Origin: Tabrizicola sp.
GTDB taxonomy: Bacteria; Pseudomonadota; Alphaproteobacteria; Rhodobacterales; Rhodobacteraceae
NCBI RefSeq assembly: GCF_030373185.1
Contig: NZ_JAUCZH010000004.1
Span: forward strand, 248,001 to 312,000
DNA length: 64,000 nucleotides
Reading direction: 5' to 3'
The notes below the pieces were generated by a model that saw only the letters and a list, made by a program, of their open reading frames with translations, had not been told where the DNA came from and ran no database searches. Shown piece after piece: positions 51,597-59,851 of the stretch. How positions within the stretch are numbered: position 1 is the stretch's first letter; each line of letters opens with the position of its first letter. Position numbers and translations under genes: made by a program.

Positions 51597-53744
51597 ATGG
51601 CTGAACGGTCCTTCAAGGCGGAAGTGGAACACCTGCGGCTGGGGGACGGCCAGACCTTCACCGGCGAGGGGATTCTGGCGATCACCAAGGCGCTTCTGGA
51701 AAACGGCGTCGGCTATGTCGGCGGCTATCAGGGCGCGCCGATCAGCCATCTGATGGACGTGCTGGCAGATGCCGAGGAATTGCTGACCGAACTTGGCATC
51801 CGGTTCGAGGCCAACGCGAACGAGGCGGCGGCGGCGGCGATGCTTGCGGCATCCGTGCATTACCCGATCCGGGGCGCGGTCACGTTCAAGGGGTCAGTCG
51901 GGGTCAACGTGGCCTCTGATGCGCTGGCCAACCTTGCCTCCTCTGGTGTCAACGGTGGCGCGCTGATCATCGTGGGCGAAGATTATGGCGAGGGTTCCAG
52001 CATCATGCAGGAACGCAGCCACGCATTCGCGATGAAATCGCAGTTCTGGCTTCTGGACCCTCGCCCGAACCTTCCTTCCATCACCAAGGCGGTGAAGGAC
52101 GGGTTTGAACTGTCCGAAGCCTCGAATACGCCAGTCATGTTGATGGTGCGCATCCGGTCTTGCCATGTGACCGGCAGCTTTCAGACCCGCGACAACCGGC
52201 GCCCGAAGCTTTCGGTAAGGGAAGCCCTGTCAAACCCGCAGTCCGATTTCGCCCGGGTCGTGTTGCCGCCGATGTCCTACATGCACGAACAGGACAAGAT
52301 CCGGAACCGCTGGCCCGCCGCCGAAACTTTCATCCGCGAGCGTGGGTTGAACGAGGTCTTTGGTCCGAAGACGGCCCCGGTCGGGCTGGTGGTGCAGGGC
52401 GGCATGTACAACGGCGTCATCCGGGCGCTGCAACGGCTGGGGCTGGCCGATCTGCACGGCAGTACCGACGTTCCGCTCTATGTGCTGAACGTGACCTATC
52501 CCCTTCTGGCATCGGAGTTTCTGGAGTTCTGCGAGGGCAAGGACCAGATCCTGGTGATCGAGGAAGGCCAACCGGAATTCATCGAACAGCAGCTGACAAC
52601 CTTCCTTTACCGCGCCGACTCGTCGGTCAGGCTGCGGGGCAAGGATATCTTCCCGATGGCCGGGGAATATACCGGGCAGGTGATGCTGGACGCGATCGGC
52701 GCTTTCCTGAAGGCGGCCGCGCCGGACCTCTTGCCCGCCACGGTCCGCGCCCCGAATGAGGACTGCCCGCAGATCCCCGACCTGACCAAGACCGTGCCGA
52801 TCCGCCCGCCGGGGTTCTGCACCGGTTGCCCGGAACGGCCGATCTTCGCCGCGATGAAGCTGGTGCAGAAGGAAACCGGCAAGTTGCAGATCAGTGCCGA
52901 TATCGGCTGCCACCTCTTCGCAGCACTTCCGCCGTTTGAAATCGGCGGCGCGACGATGGGCTATGGCCTTGGTCCCGCCGCCAATGCGGCTTTTGATGGC
53001 GGTGGGGAACGCCGCCCGGTGTCAATCATCGGGGATGGCGGCTTCTGGCATAACGGGCTGTCGTCCAGCTTTACCAACATGGCCTTCAACAAGTCCGATG
53101 GCGTGGCGGTGATCGTGGACAACTACTATTCCGCCGCGACGGGGGGGCAGGACATCATGTCCAGCCGTGCCGACAATCCGACCAAGGCGACGAAGCATCC
53201 GATCACCAAGGCTTTGCGCGGCATCGGGATCGACTGGGTGCGTCAGGTGGACAACACCTATGACGTGGGCCGGATGCGCGATGTGTTGCGTGAGGCACTG
53301 ACCACCGACACTCCGGGGCCGAAGGTCATCGTCGCCTCCTCGGAATGCATGCTGAACAAGCAGCGCCGGGAAAAACCCTTGGCACAGAAGGCGATCAGGG
53401 AGGGCCGCCGGGTCGAGGCCCCCCGTTTCGGCGTCGATGAAGACGTCTGCACCGGCGATCACGCCTGTATCCGGCTGTCAGGTTGCCCGTCGCTGTCACT
53501 GAAGAAGCTTGACGATCCCTTGCGCGACGACCCCGTGGCCAGCATCGACCAGTCTTGCGTCGGCTGCGGCAACTGTGGCGAGGTGGCGGATGCCGCCGTC
53601 CTTTGCCCGTCCTTCTACCGGGCCGATGTGGTGCATAACCCCTCGGCCTGGGAGGCGTGGATGGCCCGCTTCCGCGCCCGGGTGATCGGCTGGCTGCAAT
53701 CCCGCCGCGCCGCGCGCCGGCTGAGCTTTGAGGGGCAGGCATGA
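51597..53744 (+). CDS. iorA: Indolepyruvate ferredoxin oxidoreductase alpha subunit-like
   Basis: This thiamine-diphosphate 2-oxoacid:ferredoxin oxidoreductase subunit has 715 residues. Order: pyrimidine-binding domain (GVGYVGGYQGAPISHLMDVL), domain II, pyrophosphate-binding domain with GDGGFWHNG near residue 479 and the Asn about 25 residues on, then a C-terminal ferredoxin-like domain. The last cluster has CVGCGNC...CP (residues about 654-671). The earlier one (CTGDHAC...SGCP, about 618-631) has fewer cysteines than a standard [4Fe-4S] motif. Family members convert aryl 2-oxoacids to acyl-CoA plus CO2 and pass electrons to ferredoxin or another acceptor. It overlaps iorB by four bases. Confidence 0.9.
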   Translation: MAERSFKAEVEHLRLGDGQTFTGEGILAITKALLENGVGYVGGYQGAPISHLMDVLADAEELLTELGIRFEANANEAAAAAMLAASVHYPIRGAVTFKGSVGVNVASDALANLASSGVNGGALIIVGEDYGEGSSIMQERSHAFAMKSQFWLLDPRPNLPSITKAVKDGFELSEASNTPVMLMVRIRSCHVTGSFQTRDNRRPKLSVREALSNPQSDFARVVLPPMSYMHEQDKIRNRWPAAETFIRERGLNEVFGPKTAPVGLVVQGGMYNGVIRALQRLGLADLHGSTDVPLYVLNVTYPLLASEFLEFCEGKDQILVIEEGQPEFIEQQLTTFLYRADSSVRLRGKDIFPMAGEYTGQVMLDAIGAFLKAAAPDLLPATVRAPNEDCPQIPDLTKTVPIRPPGFCTGCPERPIFAAMKLVQKETGKLQISADIGCHLFAALPPFEIGGATMGYGLGPAANAAFDGGGERRPVSIIGDGGFWHNGLSSSFTNMAFNKSDGVAVIVDNYYSAATGGQDIMSSRADNPTKATKHPITKALRGIGIDWVRQVDNTYDVGRMRDVLREALTTDTPGPKVIVASSECMLNKQRREKPLAQKAIREGRRVEAPRFGVDEDVCTGDHACIRLSGCPSLSLKKLDDPLRDDPVASIDQSCVGCGNCGEVADAAVLCPSFYRADVVHNPSAWEAWMARFRARVIGWLQSRRAARRLSFEGQA

Positions 53745-55306
53745 CGCTGCACGAAACGCTTTCCGACCAGCTTGGCCACGGCACCGCCGACCCGCGCCTG
53801 TCAGGGATCATCAAGCTGGCGATCCTTGCTGTGGGCGGGCAGGGCGGCGGCGTGCTGACCGGCTGGATCGAGGATCTGGCCCGGTCGCAGGGCTTTGCCG
53901 CGCAGGCGACATCCGTAGCGGGCGTCTCTCAGCGCACCGGGGCCACGGTCTACTATGTCGAAATGGCCCCGCACCGCGCAGGAGACCCGGTGCCGGTCTT
54001 CTCACTGATGCCCGCGCCGGGTGACGTGGACATCATGATCGCCGCCGAGATGATGGAAGCCGGGCGGTCGATCATCCGGGGCTTTGTCACGCCGGATCGG
54101 ACCACGCTGATCGCCTCTACCCACCGGGCCTTGGCGGTGTCGGAAAAGATGGTGCCGGGGGATGGCATTGCCTCAAGCGCTGAGGTCATGGCGGCGGCCG
54201 AGATTGCCGCGCGACGCTTCATTGCGGCGGATTTTGACGCGCTGGCGCTTGCGAATGGGTCGGTGATTTCGGCCTCGCTCTTCGGTGCCTTGGCCGGGTC
54301 GGGCGCGCTGCCCTTTCCGCGTGCGGCATTCGAGGCCGCCATTCGGGCCGGGGGCAAGGGGATTGAGGGCTCGCTCCGGGCCTTTGGCGCGGCGTTCGAG
54401 ACGGCGGCGAACCCGCCGGATCAGGCGTCAGCTCCAAAGGATGCGCCCCGGCCCGCGCCCGGTGTGTCAGGCCCGGCCCGGCTGATGGCCGAATGGGACA
54501 GGTTGGCCGCACGGGTCGCGGCCCTGCCCGCCCCGGTGGCCGAGCTTGCCTTGCCGGGGTTGCGCAAGGTCGTGGACTTTCAAGACCTGCGCTATGGCGC
54601 TGCCTATCTGGACCGGCTGGCGCAGGTGATGGCGCGGGATGATGCCGCCCATGGCTGGGTGCTGTCGCGTGAGGCGGCGAAGTATATCGCCAACGCCATG
54701 GCTTATGACGACATCATCCGCGTTGCCGACCTGAAAACCCGGGGCCGCCGGTTTGACCGCATCCGCAAGGAAATGCGGGTGAAGGATGCGAATGTCATGC
54801 AATTGACCGAGTTCTTCCACCCAAGGGCCGAGGAAATCGTGGGCCTTTTTCCCGCAAGACTGGGCGCGCGGCTGGAGGCTGATCCGAAATGGATGGCCCG
54901 GCTGGACCGCTGGTTCAACAAGGGTCGCCGGTTGCGGACCGATAGCCTGTGGGCCTTCCTGACGCTGCATGTGATCGGCGGCTTGCGCGGCTGGCGCTTG
55001 CGCAGCCTGCGTCATGCGCAGGAACAGGGGCATCTGGCGCGTTGGCTGGACCATGCCCTGAGCCATGTCGCCACGAATTACGATCTGGCGGTCGAACTGA
55101 TCCGCTGCCGCCGCCTGATCAAGGGTTATTCCGATACTCATGCCCGCGGCCATTCGAAGTTCGACCGCGTGCTGGAGGCCACTGCCGCCATTACCGCGCG
55201 CGAAGATGCTGCGGATTGGTGCCGCCGCCTGCGCGAAGCCGCGCTGAAGGATGAGGACGGCAAGGCGCTGGAGGGGGCAATCCAGACAATCCGCAGTTTT
55301 GCCTGA
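53741..55306 (+). CDS. iorB: Indolepyruvate oxidoreductase beta subunit-like with DUF6537
   Basis: The protein has 521 residues, much longer than archaeal IorB (about 200). The N-terminal gamma/beta domain (KLAILAVGGQGGGVLTGWIEDLARSQGF to about residue 220) binds CoA-type substrates, and the C-terminal 290 residues form the DUF6537 region, seen as FQDLRYGAAYLDRLAQVMARDDAAHGWVLSREAAKYIANAMAYDDIIRVADLKTR. This extended form belongs to aerobic proteobacterial IOR enzymes. A strong terminator follows at 55334. Confidence 0.9.
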   Translation: MTLHETLSDQLGHGTADPRLSGIIKLAILAVGGQGGGVLTGWIEDLARSQGFAAQATSVAGVSQRTGATVYYVEMAPHRAGDPVPVFSLMPAPGDVDIMIAAEMMEAGRSIIRGFVTPDRTTLIASTHRALAVSEKMVPGDGIASSAEVMAAAEIAARRFIAADFDALALANGSVISASLFGALAGSGALPFPRAAFEAAIRAGGKGIEGSLRAFGAAFETAANPPDQASAPKDAPRPAPGVSGPARLMAEWDRLAARVAALPAPVAELALPGLRKVVDFQDLRYGAAYLDRLAQVMARDDAAHGWVLSREAAKYIANAMAYDDIIRVADLKTRGRRFDRIRKEMRVKDANVMQLTEFFHPRAEEIVGLFPARLGARLEADPKWMARLDRWFNKGRRLRTDSLWAFLTLHVIGGLRGWRLRSLRHAQEQGHLARWLDHALSHVATNYDLAVELIRCRRLIKGYSDTHARGHSKFDRVLEATAAITAREDAADWCRRLREAALKDEDGKALEGAIQTIRSFA

Positions 55307-55333
55307 CGGGACGGCCTGACGTTTCAATCGGCA

Positions 55334-55357
55334 AAAGGGGGCATCGCTGCCCCCTTT
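55334..55357. terminator. Bidirectional rho-independent terminator
   Basis: AAAGGGGGCA-TCGC-TGCCCCCTTT is a perfect 10-bp stem with a tetraloop, followed by CTTGTTGTT on the plus strand. Between the convergent iorB and flavin reductase genes it should work for both. Confidence 0.9.
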
Positions 55358-55365
55358 CTTGTTGT

Positions 55366-55860
55366 TCAGCCTTCCAAGGCGCGAAAGCCGCCGTTCCAGT
55401 AGATCAGCGCCCCCGCGCCGGGGGTGGTGCGGATCGCCCGCACCCTGCCGATCACGATGGAGTGGGTGGCACGGTCGATCATCTCTTCGACCGTGCAGTC
55501 AAAAGCAGTAGGTGCGCCTTGCAGGAGCCGCGCCCCGGTAACCGCCGTTTCCCATTCTGCACCCTCATAGCGGTCCGGCCCCTTGACCCCGCCAAAGCCG
55601 GAAAACCGCTCGGCCACCGCCTGATGGCTTGCGCCCAGCGAAGACCAGCCGAACCGCCCATACGTTTCCAGCAGCGGATAGCTTGATGCCGTCCGGTTCA
55701 CGCAAGCCAACAAAAGCGGCGGCTCGGCGGAAAGCGAGATGGCCGAAGTCACGACAAGGCCCGAGGCTTCCTCGCCGTCACCCACGGTGATCACACTGCA
55801 ATTGCCCACAAAGGCGCGCATCGCATCGCGGAAATCCTTGCCTGTCGGTTCTTCGGCCAT
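55366..55860 (-). CDS. Flavin reductase family protein (RutF/HpaC-like)
   Basis: This 164-residue FMN/FAD reductase has the N-terminal FRDAMRAFVGNCSVITVGDGEEASGLVVTSAISLSAEPPLLLACVNRTASSYPLL and the GARLLQGAPTAFDCTVEEMIDRATHSIVIGRVRAI region of the family. It should supply reduced flavin to the LLM monooxygenase encoded 11 bases upstream, in the same operon, as RutF does for RutA. ATG 55860 (MAEEPTGKDFRDAMR) has AAGGGAAAAGG ahead of it; the longer start at 55875 would run into the upstream gene. Confidence 0.9.
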   Translation of the reverse strand: MAEEPTGKDFRDAMRAFVGNCSVITVGDGEEASGLVVTSAISLSAEPPLLLACVNRTASSYPLLETYGRFGWSSLGASHQAVAERFSGFGGVKGPDRYEGAEWETAVTGARLLQGAPTAFDCTVEEMIDRATHSIVIGRVRAIRTTPGAGALIYWNGGFRALEG

Positions 55861-55871
55861 TCCTTTTCCCT

Positions 55872-56963
55872 TCACCTGATCCCGGCGGCTGCCAGCTTTG
55901 GCAGCACCGTATCGCGGAAATAGGGGAACTCCTCGACATAATCGACGAAGGAAAGCGTGGTCCCGGCAAAGCCAGTGGCATGCAGCTTCAAGATACCATC
56001 TGCCACCTGATCCGGCGTGCCGATCAGGGGAAATCCTCCGTGGCCCAGCGCAAAGAGGTGCTTGATCTGCGCCAGAAGATCATGGGGAAAGCTGTGGGCA
56101 TGGGCGAATTGCAGGCGCACCAGATTGTCCACCGCATCAGTATCGGCGTTCTGGACAGCGGTATGATCGGCATAGGCCTTGGCTTCGGCCTCTGTCGGGC
56201 GGCAGATCACATGGCTGAAGGTCAGCACGTTGACGTCCCGCCCCTTGGCTTTTGCTTGCGCCTTCAGATCGGCGATTTCGGTTTTCGATCTTTCAAGGTC
56301 GATGGCTGGGGTAAAGAGGAAGTTGGCGTTGTCGGTGGCGAATTCGCGCCCTTGGGGGCTGCCGGCGGCGTTGATGATCGGCACCGTCCCGCGCATCGGC
56401 TTGGGGTCACCCTTCACCTTGGCGGCCTTGAAATACTTGCCGTTCCAGTCGAAATGCTCGTCCGATGTCCAAAGCTTGCAGACCAGATCAAACCATTCCT
56501 GAGCATAGCCATAGCGGGTTTCGTGGTCGTCAGGCAGGGTGAGGCCAAGCGCCTCATACTCCGGCTTGTTCCAGCCCGCGACGATGTTCAGCCCCGCGCG
56601 GCCGTGGCCGATCTGGTCGATCGTGGCGATCTGCTTGGCCACCACGACTGGGTGATTTGCCGCCGTGTGGATGGTGGCGAACACCGCGATGTTCTTTGTT
56701 GCCGCCAGGAGGCCTGCCGCCCAGGTCATCGTCTCCAGCACGCCGCCATGGAAATCCGTCTCGCCGCCATAGCCGATCCAGCGCGCAATCGGCAGCATGA
56801 AGTCGATCCCGGCCTCATCCAGCATCTGCGCCAGTTTCAGGTTGTTGTCCCAACTGTTCACCCAGCGCTCAGGCACCTTGGTGGGTGTCATGCCCGAAGA
56901 GCAGTTGGTCGAGAAAGTGCCCAAGCGAAAGCGATCGCCCGAGAGCATCGGGTGTTGTGTCAT
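55872..56963 (-). CDS. LLM-class flavin-dependent monooxygenase, RutA-like
   Basis: The protein has 363 residues in the bacterial luciferase fold. It resembles pyrimidine monooxygenase RutA (FMLPIARWIGYGGETDFHGGVLETMTWAAGLLA, and NIVAGWNKPEYEALGL). RutA opens the uracil ring between N3 and C4, so a ring-opening or amide-cleaving oxidation on another N-heterocycle is a reasonable reading here. The genes are divergent from the MarR regulator at 57080. The substrate is unknown, but a lactam intermediate of an indole-type pathway would fit. Confidence 0.88.
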   Translation of the reverse strand: MTQHPMLSGDRFRLGTFSTNCSSGMTPTKVPERWVNSWDNNLKLAQMLDEAGIDFMLPIARWIGYGGETDFHGGVLETMTWAAGLLAATKNIAVFATIHTAANHPVVVAKQIATIDQIGHGRAGLNIVAGWNKPEYEALGLTLPDDHETRYGYAQEWFDLVCKLWTSDEHFDWNGKYFKAAKVKGDPKPMRGTVPIINAAGSPQGREFATDNANFLFTPAIDLERSKTEIADLKAQAKAKGRDVNVLTFSHVICRPTEAEAKAYADHTAVQNADTDAVDNLVRLQFAHAHSFPHDLLAQIKHLFALGHGGFPLIGTPDQVADGILKLHATGFAGTTLSFVDYVEEFPYFRDTVLPKLAAAGIR

Positions 56964-57001
56964 GTTGGTTGATCCCTGTTGGATTTTTAAAAGTATTTTA
57001 T

Positions 57002-57009
57002 GCTTGAAA
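57002..57009. promoter_or_regulatory. GCTTGAAA half-site in the LLM-MarR divergent region
   Basis: GCTTGAAA equals one half of the perfect palindrome at 59775-59792. It stands in an AT-rich 116-base gap that also contains ATTTTA/TAAAAT (56995-57000 and 57018-57023). Confidence 0.5.
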
Positions 57010-57079
57010 GTCTATCGTAAAATCCATTTGCGTCAACGGTTCTGTAGGGCCAAGGTCAGCACAGCAAGGGGCGAAGCGA

Positions 57080-57646
57080 ATGGCGAAAAAAGACAATCAA
57101 TCTCAAAATGTTGCAGGGTCCGTGGACCGGACGCGCGGGCTGGACTGGCACTGGCATCTGGCTGAAAGCGCGGTCGAGGTGGATACGACGGAACTCGAAT
57201 TCGCCCTGATGCGCACGTTCGAGGGATTCGGTCGCTGGCAGTCGGAGTGCCTTGCCTCGGTCTGTGATCTGGCGGCGACGGGGCCGGAGAATGCGCTTTT
57301 GCACATCATCCGGATGAATGAACGGCCCAAGACGATCAAGGATCTGGCGCGGTTGACCAACCGCGATGACGTGCCGAACATCCAGTATTCGCTGCGCAAG
57401 CTGATCGGCGCGGGGCTGGTGCTGCGCCAAGGGGCGGGGCGGTCTGGTGTGACATATGAGGTGACCGAGGAAGGCCGCCGGGTGACCGATGACTATAGCG
57501 CGCTGCGGCGGCGTCTTTTGTTGCAGGCGGTCGCGGGCGTGCCGGGTTTTTCCGACCGATTGGCCGAGGCGACGCGGACATTGAACTTGTTGTCCGGAAT
57601 CTATGAGGAAATCTCACGCGTGGCCGCCACCCATCGGCGGCCCTGA
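57080..57646 (+). CDS. MarR-like winged-helix regulator
   Basis: This protein of 188 residues has an N-terminal extension (residues 1-40, Asp/Trp-rich DWHWHLAESAVEVDT) and a winged helix in KTIKDLARLTNRDDVPNIQYSLRKLIGAGLVLRQGAGRSGVTYEVTEEGRRVTDDY. Helices at both ends probably dimerise. It is divergent from the LLM/flavin reductase operon and may control it; the shared GCTTGAAA site suggests it also controls the 59733-59851 promoter. GGGGCGAAGCGA lies before ATG 57080. Confidence 0.85.
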   Translation: MAKKDNQSQNVAGSVDRTRGLDWHWHLAESAVEVDTTELEFALMRTFEGFGRWQSECLASVCDLAATGPENALLHIIRMNERPKTIKDLARLTNRDDVPNIQYSLRKLIGAGLVLRQGAGRSGVTYEVTEEGRRVTDDYSALRRRLLLQAVAGVPGFSDRLAEATRTLNLLSGIYEEISRVAATHRRP

Positions 57647-57867
57647 GCAGCCCTTTTGCTGGACTTGGGCTGACCCCGGCCGTGGTTCAGCCAAATGACG
57701 CAACGCCAGATGGCAAACAGCTCCAAGGCAACGCCCTGGCCGGCGCCGCCAGCGCCTCGTCGATCACCAGATCAGGCCCAGTTGCACATGGGCGGTTGAC
57801 TGTCAGCTTCGGCACGCTTTCGGGCGCCTGATTGGCGTACGGCGGTGGGCGCAAAGAAAGACACCGG
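57647..57867. other. Intergenic region with possible decayed coding sequence
   Basis: These 221 bases separate two convergent genes. On the minus strand one frame stays open and ends TGA near 57,697 with a stretch like PKLTVNRPCATGPDLVIDEALAAP. I cannot assign it, and no start codon with ribosome site is clear. It may be a remnant or chance. No strong hairpin is seen. Confidence 0.35.
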
Positions 57868-58980
57868 TCATGGGCGCAGGTCCGGTGCGGGCAGGTAGCG
57901 TCCTTTCAGGCCGGGCGGTGCTGCGGTTTCAAGAGCGGCAAGCGTGGTCTGCACGGCGTCCCGGCCATGCTGGGCCAGCATCGCAAACGGCCCGCGCGGA
58001 AAGTTCAGGCCCAGTCGCAACGCGGTATCGATGGCCTCGGCCGTCGTGCCGCCTTCAGCCAAGAGCCACGCAGCCTCGTTCACCAGCACCGCCTCGATCC
58101 GCAGGGTGATGGCCGCTGCATCACTTGGCGCGGGGGGCAGGGGATCGGGAAAGACAAAGCCGCGCCCCGTCTTGCGCCCCAGATTGCCACTTGCGACCTG
58201 CGCCTTCAGCGCCGGGAACACATGATAGCGCGGATGGTCGCCCATCGCGGCGGCAAGGCTTTCGGTGGCGGCAAGGTTGATGTCAGCGCCGATCAGGTCG
58301 ATCAGTCCAAAGGGGCCGACCGGAAAGCCTGCCGCCACCATCGCCGCGTCAATCTCTGCCGCCGAACGGCCCTCGCTCAGCAGGGCCAGCGCCTCGCCAT
58401 AGTAGGGCCGCGCGCAGCGGTTGACGATGAAGCCGGGACGGTCGGCGCATTGGATCACCGTCTTGCCCGCAGCTTCGGTCAGGCTGCGCGCCTTTGCCAA
58501 CGCATCGGGCGCGGTGGTGGGGTGGGGGATCAGTTCGACCAGCCGCATCGCCGGGGCCGGGTTGAAGAAGTGCAGACCCAACAGCCTGTCAGGCCGCGAA
58601 AGCCCGGCTGCGATGGCCCCGACCGACAGGGATGAAGTGTTGGTGGCAAGGACGGCATCGGGGGACAAAAGCCCTTCCAACGCTGCGAAGACCGCCTGCT
58701 TCACATCCAGCCGCTCGACCACCGCCTCGATCACCAGATCAGCGGGGGCAAGGTCTTCGATCCGGTCCGCCACCCGCAGATGGCCAAGGACCGCATCGCG
58801 CGTCTCTGCCGTCATCGCGCCCTTGGCCACGCGGGCGTCAAGCGACCGGGCAAGGCGCGCGGCGGCACTGCCGCGGGCTTCAGCATTTGCATCAGTGGCA
58901 AGGACTTCATGCCCCGCCTGCGCATAAACCTGCGCGATACCAAGGCCCATCGCCCCAAGGCCGATGATCCCGATGGTCAT
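57868..58980 (-). CDS. 3-hydroxyacyl-CoA dehydrogenase
   Basis: The NAD-dependent enzyme has 370 residues: Rossmann domain (IGIIGLGAMGLGIAQVYAQAGHEVLATD), the active-site segment LLGLHFFNPAPAMRLVELI and VIQCADRPGFIVNR, then the C-terminal helical domain with ARPYYGEALALLSEG and PVGPFGLIDLIGADINLA, plus a second C-terminal segment (about residues 285-360). It has no enoyl-CoA hydratase fusion, resembling PaaH/HbdA-type enzymes for aromatic catabolism. Overlaps the enoyl-CoA hydratase gene by 4 bases. Confidence 0.92.
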   Translation of the reverse strand: MTIGIIGLGAMGLGIAQVYAQAGHEVLATDANAEARGSAAARLARSLDARVAKGAMTAETRDAVLGHLRVADRIEDLAPADLVIEAVVERLDVKQAVFAALEGLLSPDAVLATNTSSLSVGAIAAGLSRPDRLLGLHFFNPAPAMRLVELIPHPTTAPDALAKARSLTEAAGKTVIQCADRPGFIVNRCARPYYGEALALLSEGRSAAEIDAAMVAAGFPVGPFGLIDLIGADINLAATESLAAAMGDHPRYHVFPALKAQVASGNLGRKTGRGFVFPDPLPPAPSDAAAITLRIEAVLVNEAAWLLAEGGTTAEAIDTALRLGLNFPRGPFAMLAQHGRDAVQTTLAALETAAPPGLKGRYLPAPDLRP

Positions 58981-59732
58981 TTACCCCGAAACTCCGGTTT
59001 GCGACGGTCACGGAAGGCGTTGATACCTTCGGCCTTGTCGTCGGTGTCAAGAAGACGCTCAAACGCCTTGCGCTCCACGTCCAGAGCCAGCGACTTTTCC
59101 TCACCCGCCAAGAGAGTCGCCTTGGCCGCCATCAAGGCCAAGGGCGCCCGCCCGGCCAGTCGTCCGGCAAGCACGTCGGCCATCTCCAGCGCGGGGCCAT
59201 CGGCCAGATACGAGGCGATACCCCAGTCAAAGGCCGTGGCCGCGTCGATCACCTCGCCGCTCAGAACCATCCGCATCGCCCGCGCGCGCCCGGCAAGTGC
59301 CATCAGCCGTTGCCCGCCCCCCGCGCCGGGGATCAGCCCAAGGCTGGTCTCTGGCAAGCCCACCCGCGCTGTCGGCCCAAGCACCATCAGATCGGCCATC
59401 AAAGCCAGTTCAAACCCGCCGCCCAAAGCAAAGCCATCCACAGCCGCTATCATCGGTTTCGGGAAAGCGCGGATCGCCGCCCAATATGCCTTGCGCGGGT
59501 CAATGGCCCCTTCGGCGGCCGTCTTCGTCTCGATCTCGGTGATGTCGGCGCCGGCGGCAAAGTTGCCATCAGCCCCGGTCAGCACCACGACGCGCAAGGC
59601 CGGGTCTGCCGCGCAGGCGGCCAGCGCATCAACCAGCGCCGCCAGCAGCGCGGTGTTCAGCGCGTTCTTCTGCGCGGGGCGGTTGAGGGTCAGGCGTACC
59701 CAGCCCGGCATGTGGTCGATGACAAGTTCCAT
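58977..59732 (-). CDS. Enoyl-CoA hydratase/isomerase family protein
   Basis: This crotonase-fold protein of 251 residues shows LTLNRPAQKNALNTALLAALVDAL, the first oxyanion region GNFAAGADI, the second GFALGGGFELALMADL, and the catalytic glutamate in GLPETSLGLIPGAGG. ATG 59732 (MELVIDHMPGW) is used, as the longer open frame runs through the operator region. It should hydrate or hydrolyse a cyclic enoyl-CoA produced by the divergent monooxygenase/reductase. Confidence 0.9.
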   Translation of the reverse strand: MELVIDHMPGWVRLTLNRPAQKNALNTALLAALVDALAACAADPALRVVVLTGADGNFAAGADITEIETKTAAEGAIDPRKAYWAAIRAFPKPMIAAVDGFALGGGFELALMADLMVLGPTARVGLPETSLGLIPGAGGGQRLMALAGRARAMRMVLSGEVIDAATAFDWGIASYLADGPALEMADVLAGRLAGRAPLALMAAKATLLAGEEKSLALDVERKAFERLLDTDDKAEGINAFRDRRKPEFRGK

Positions 59733-59759
59733 GCTTGTGATCTTTACGCGCGGCGGAAG

Positions 59760-59800
59760 AATTTCAAGCCAGAAAATTTCAAGCTTGAAATTGTTTTCAA
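59760..59800. promoter_or_regulatory. Operator cluster with an 18-bp perfect palindrome
   Basis: AATTTCAAGCTTGAAATT at 59775-59792 is perfectly symmetrical. Its half AATTTCAAGC is repeated 15 bases upstream (59760-59769), and TTGAAA-TTGT-TTTCAA (59785-59800) adds a second inverted pair. It stands between divergent enoyl-CoA hydratase and monooxygenase genes and is a strong candidate MarR operator. Confidence 0.8.
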
Positions 59801-59851
59801 CCGGTATAGCCTTCCACAAGGGCGCATTCCGCGCCATCCGGGATCTGGGCC

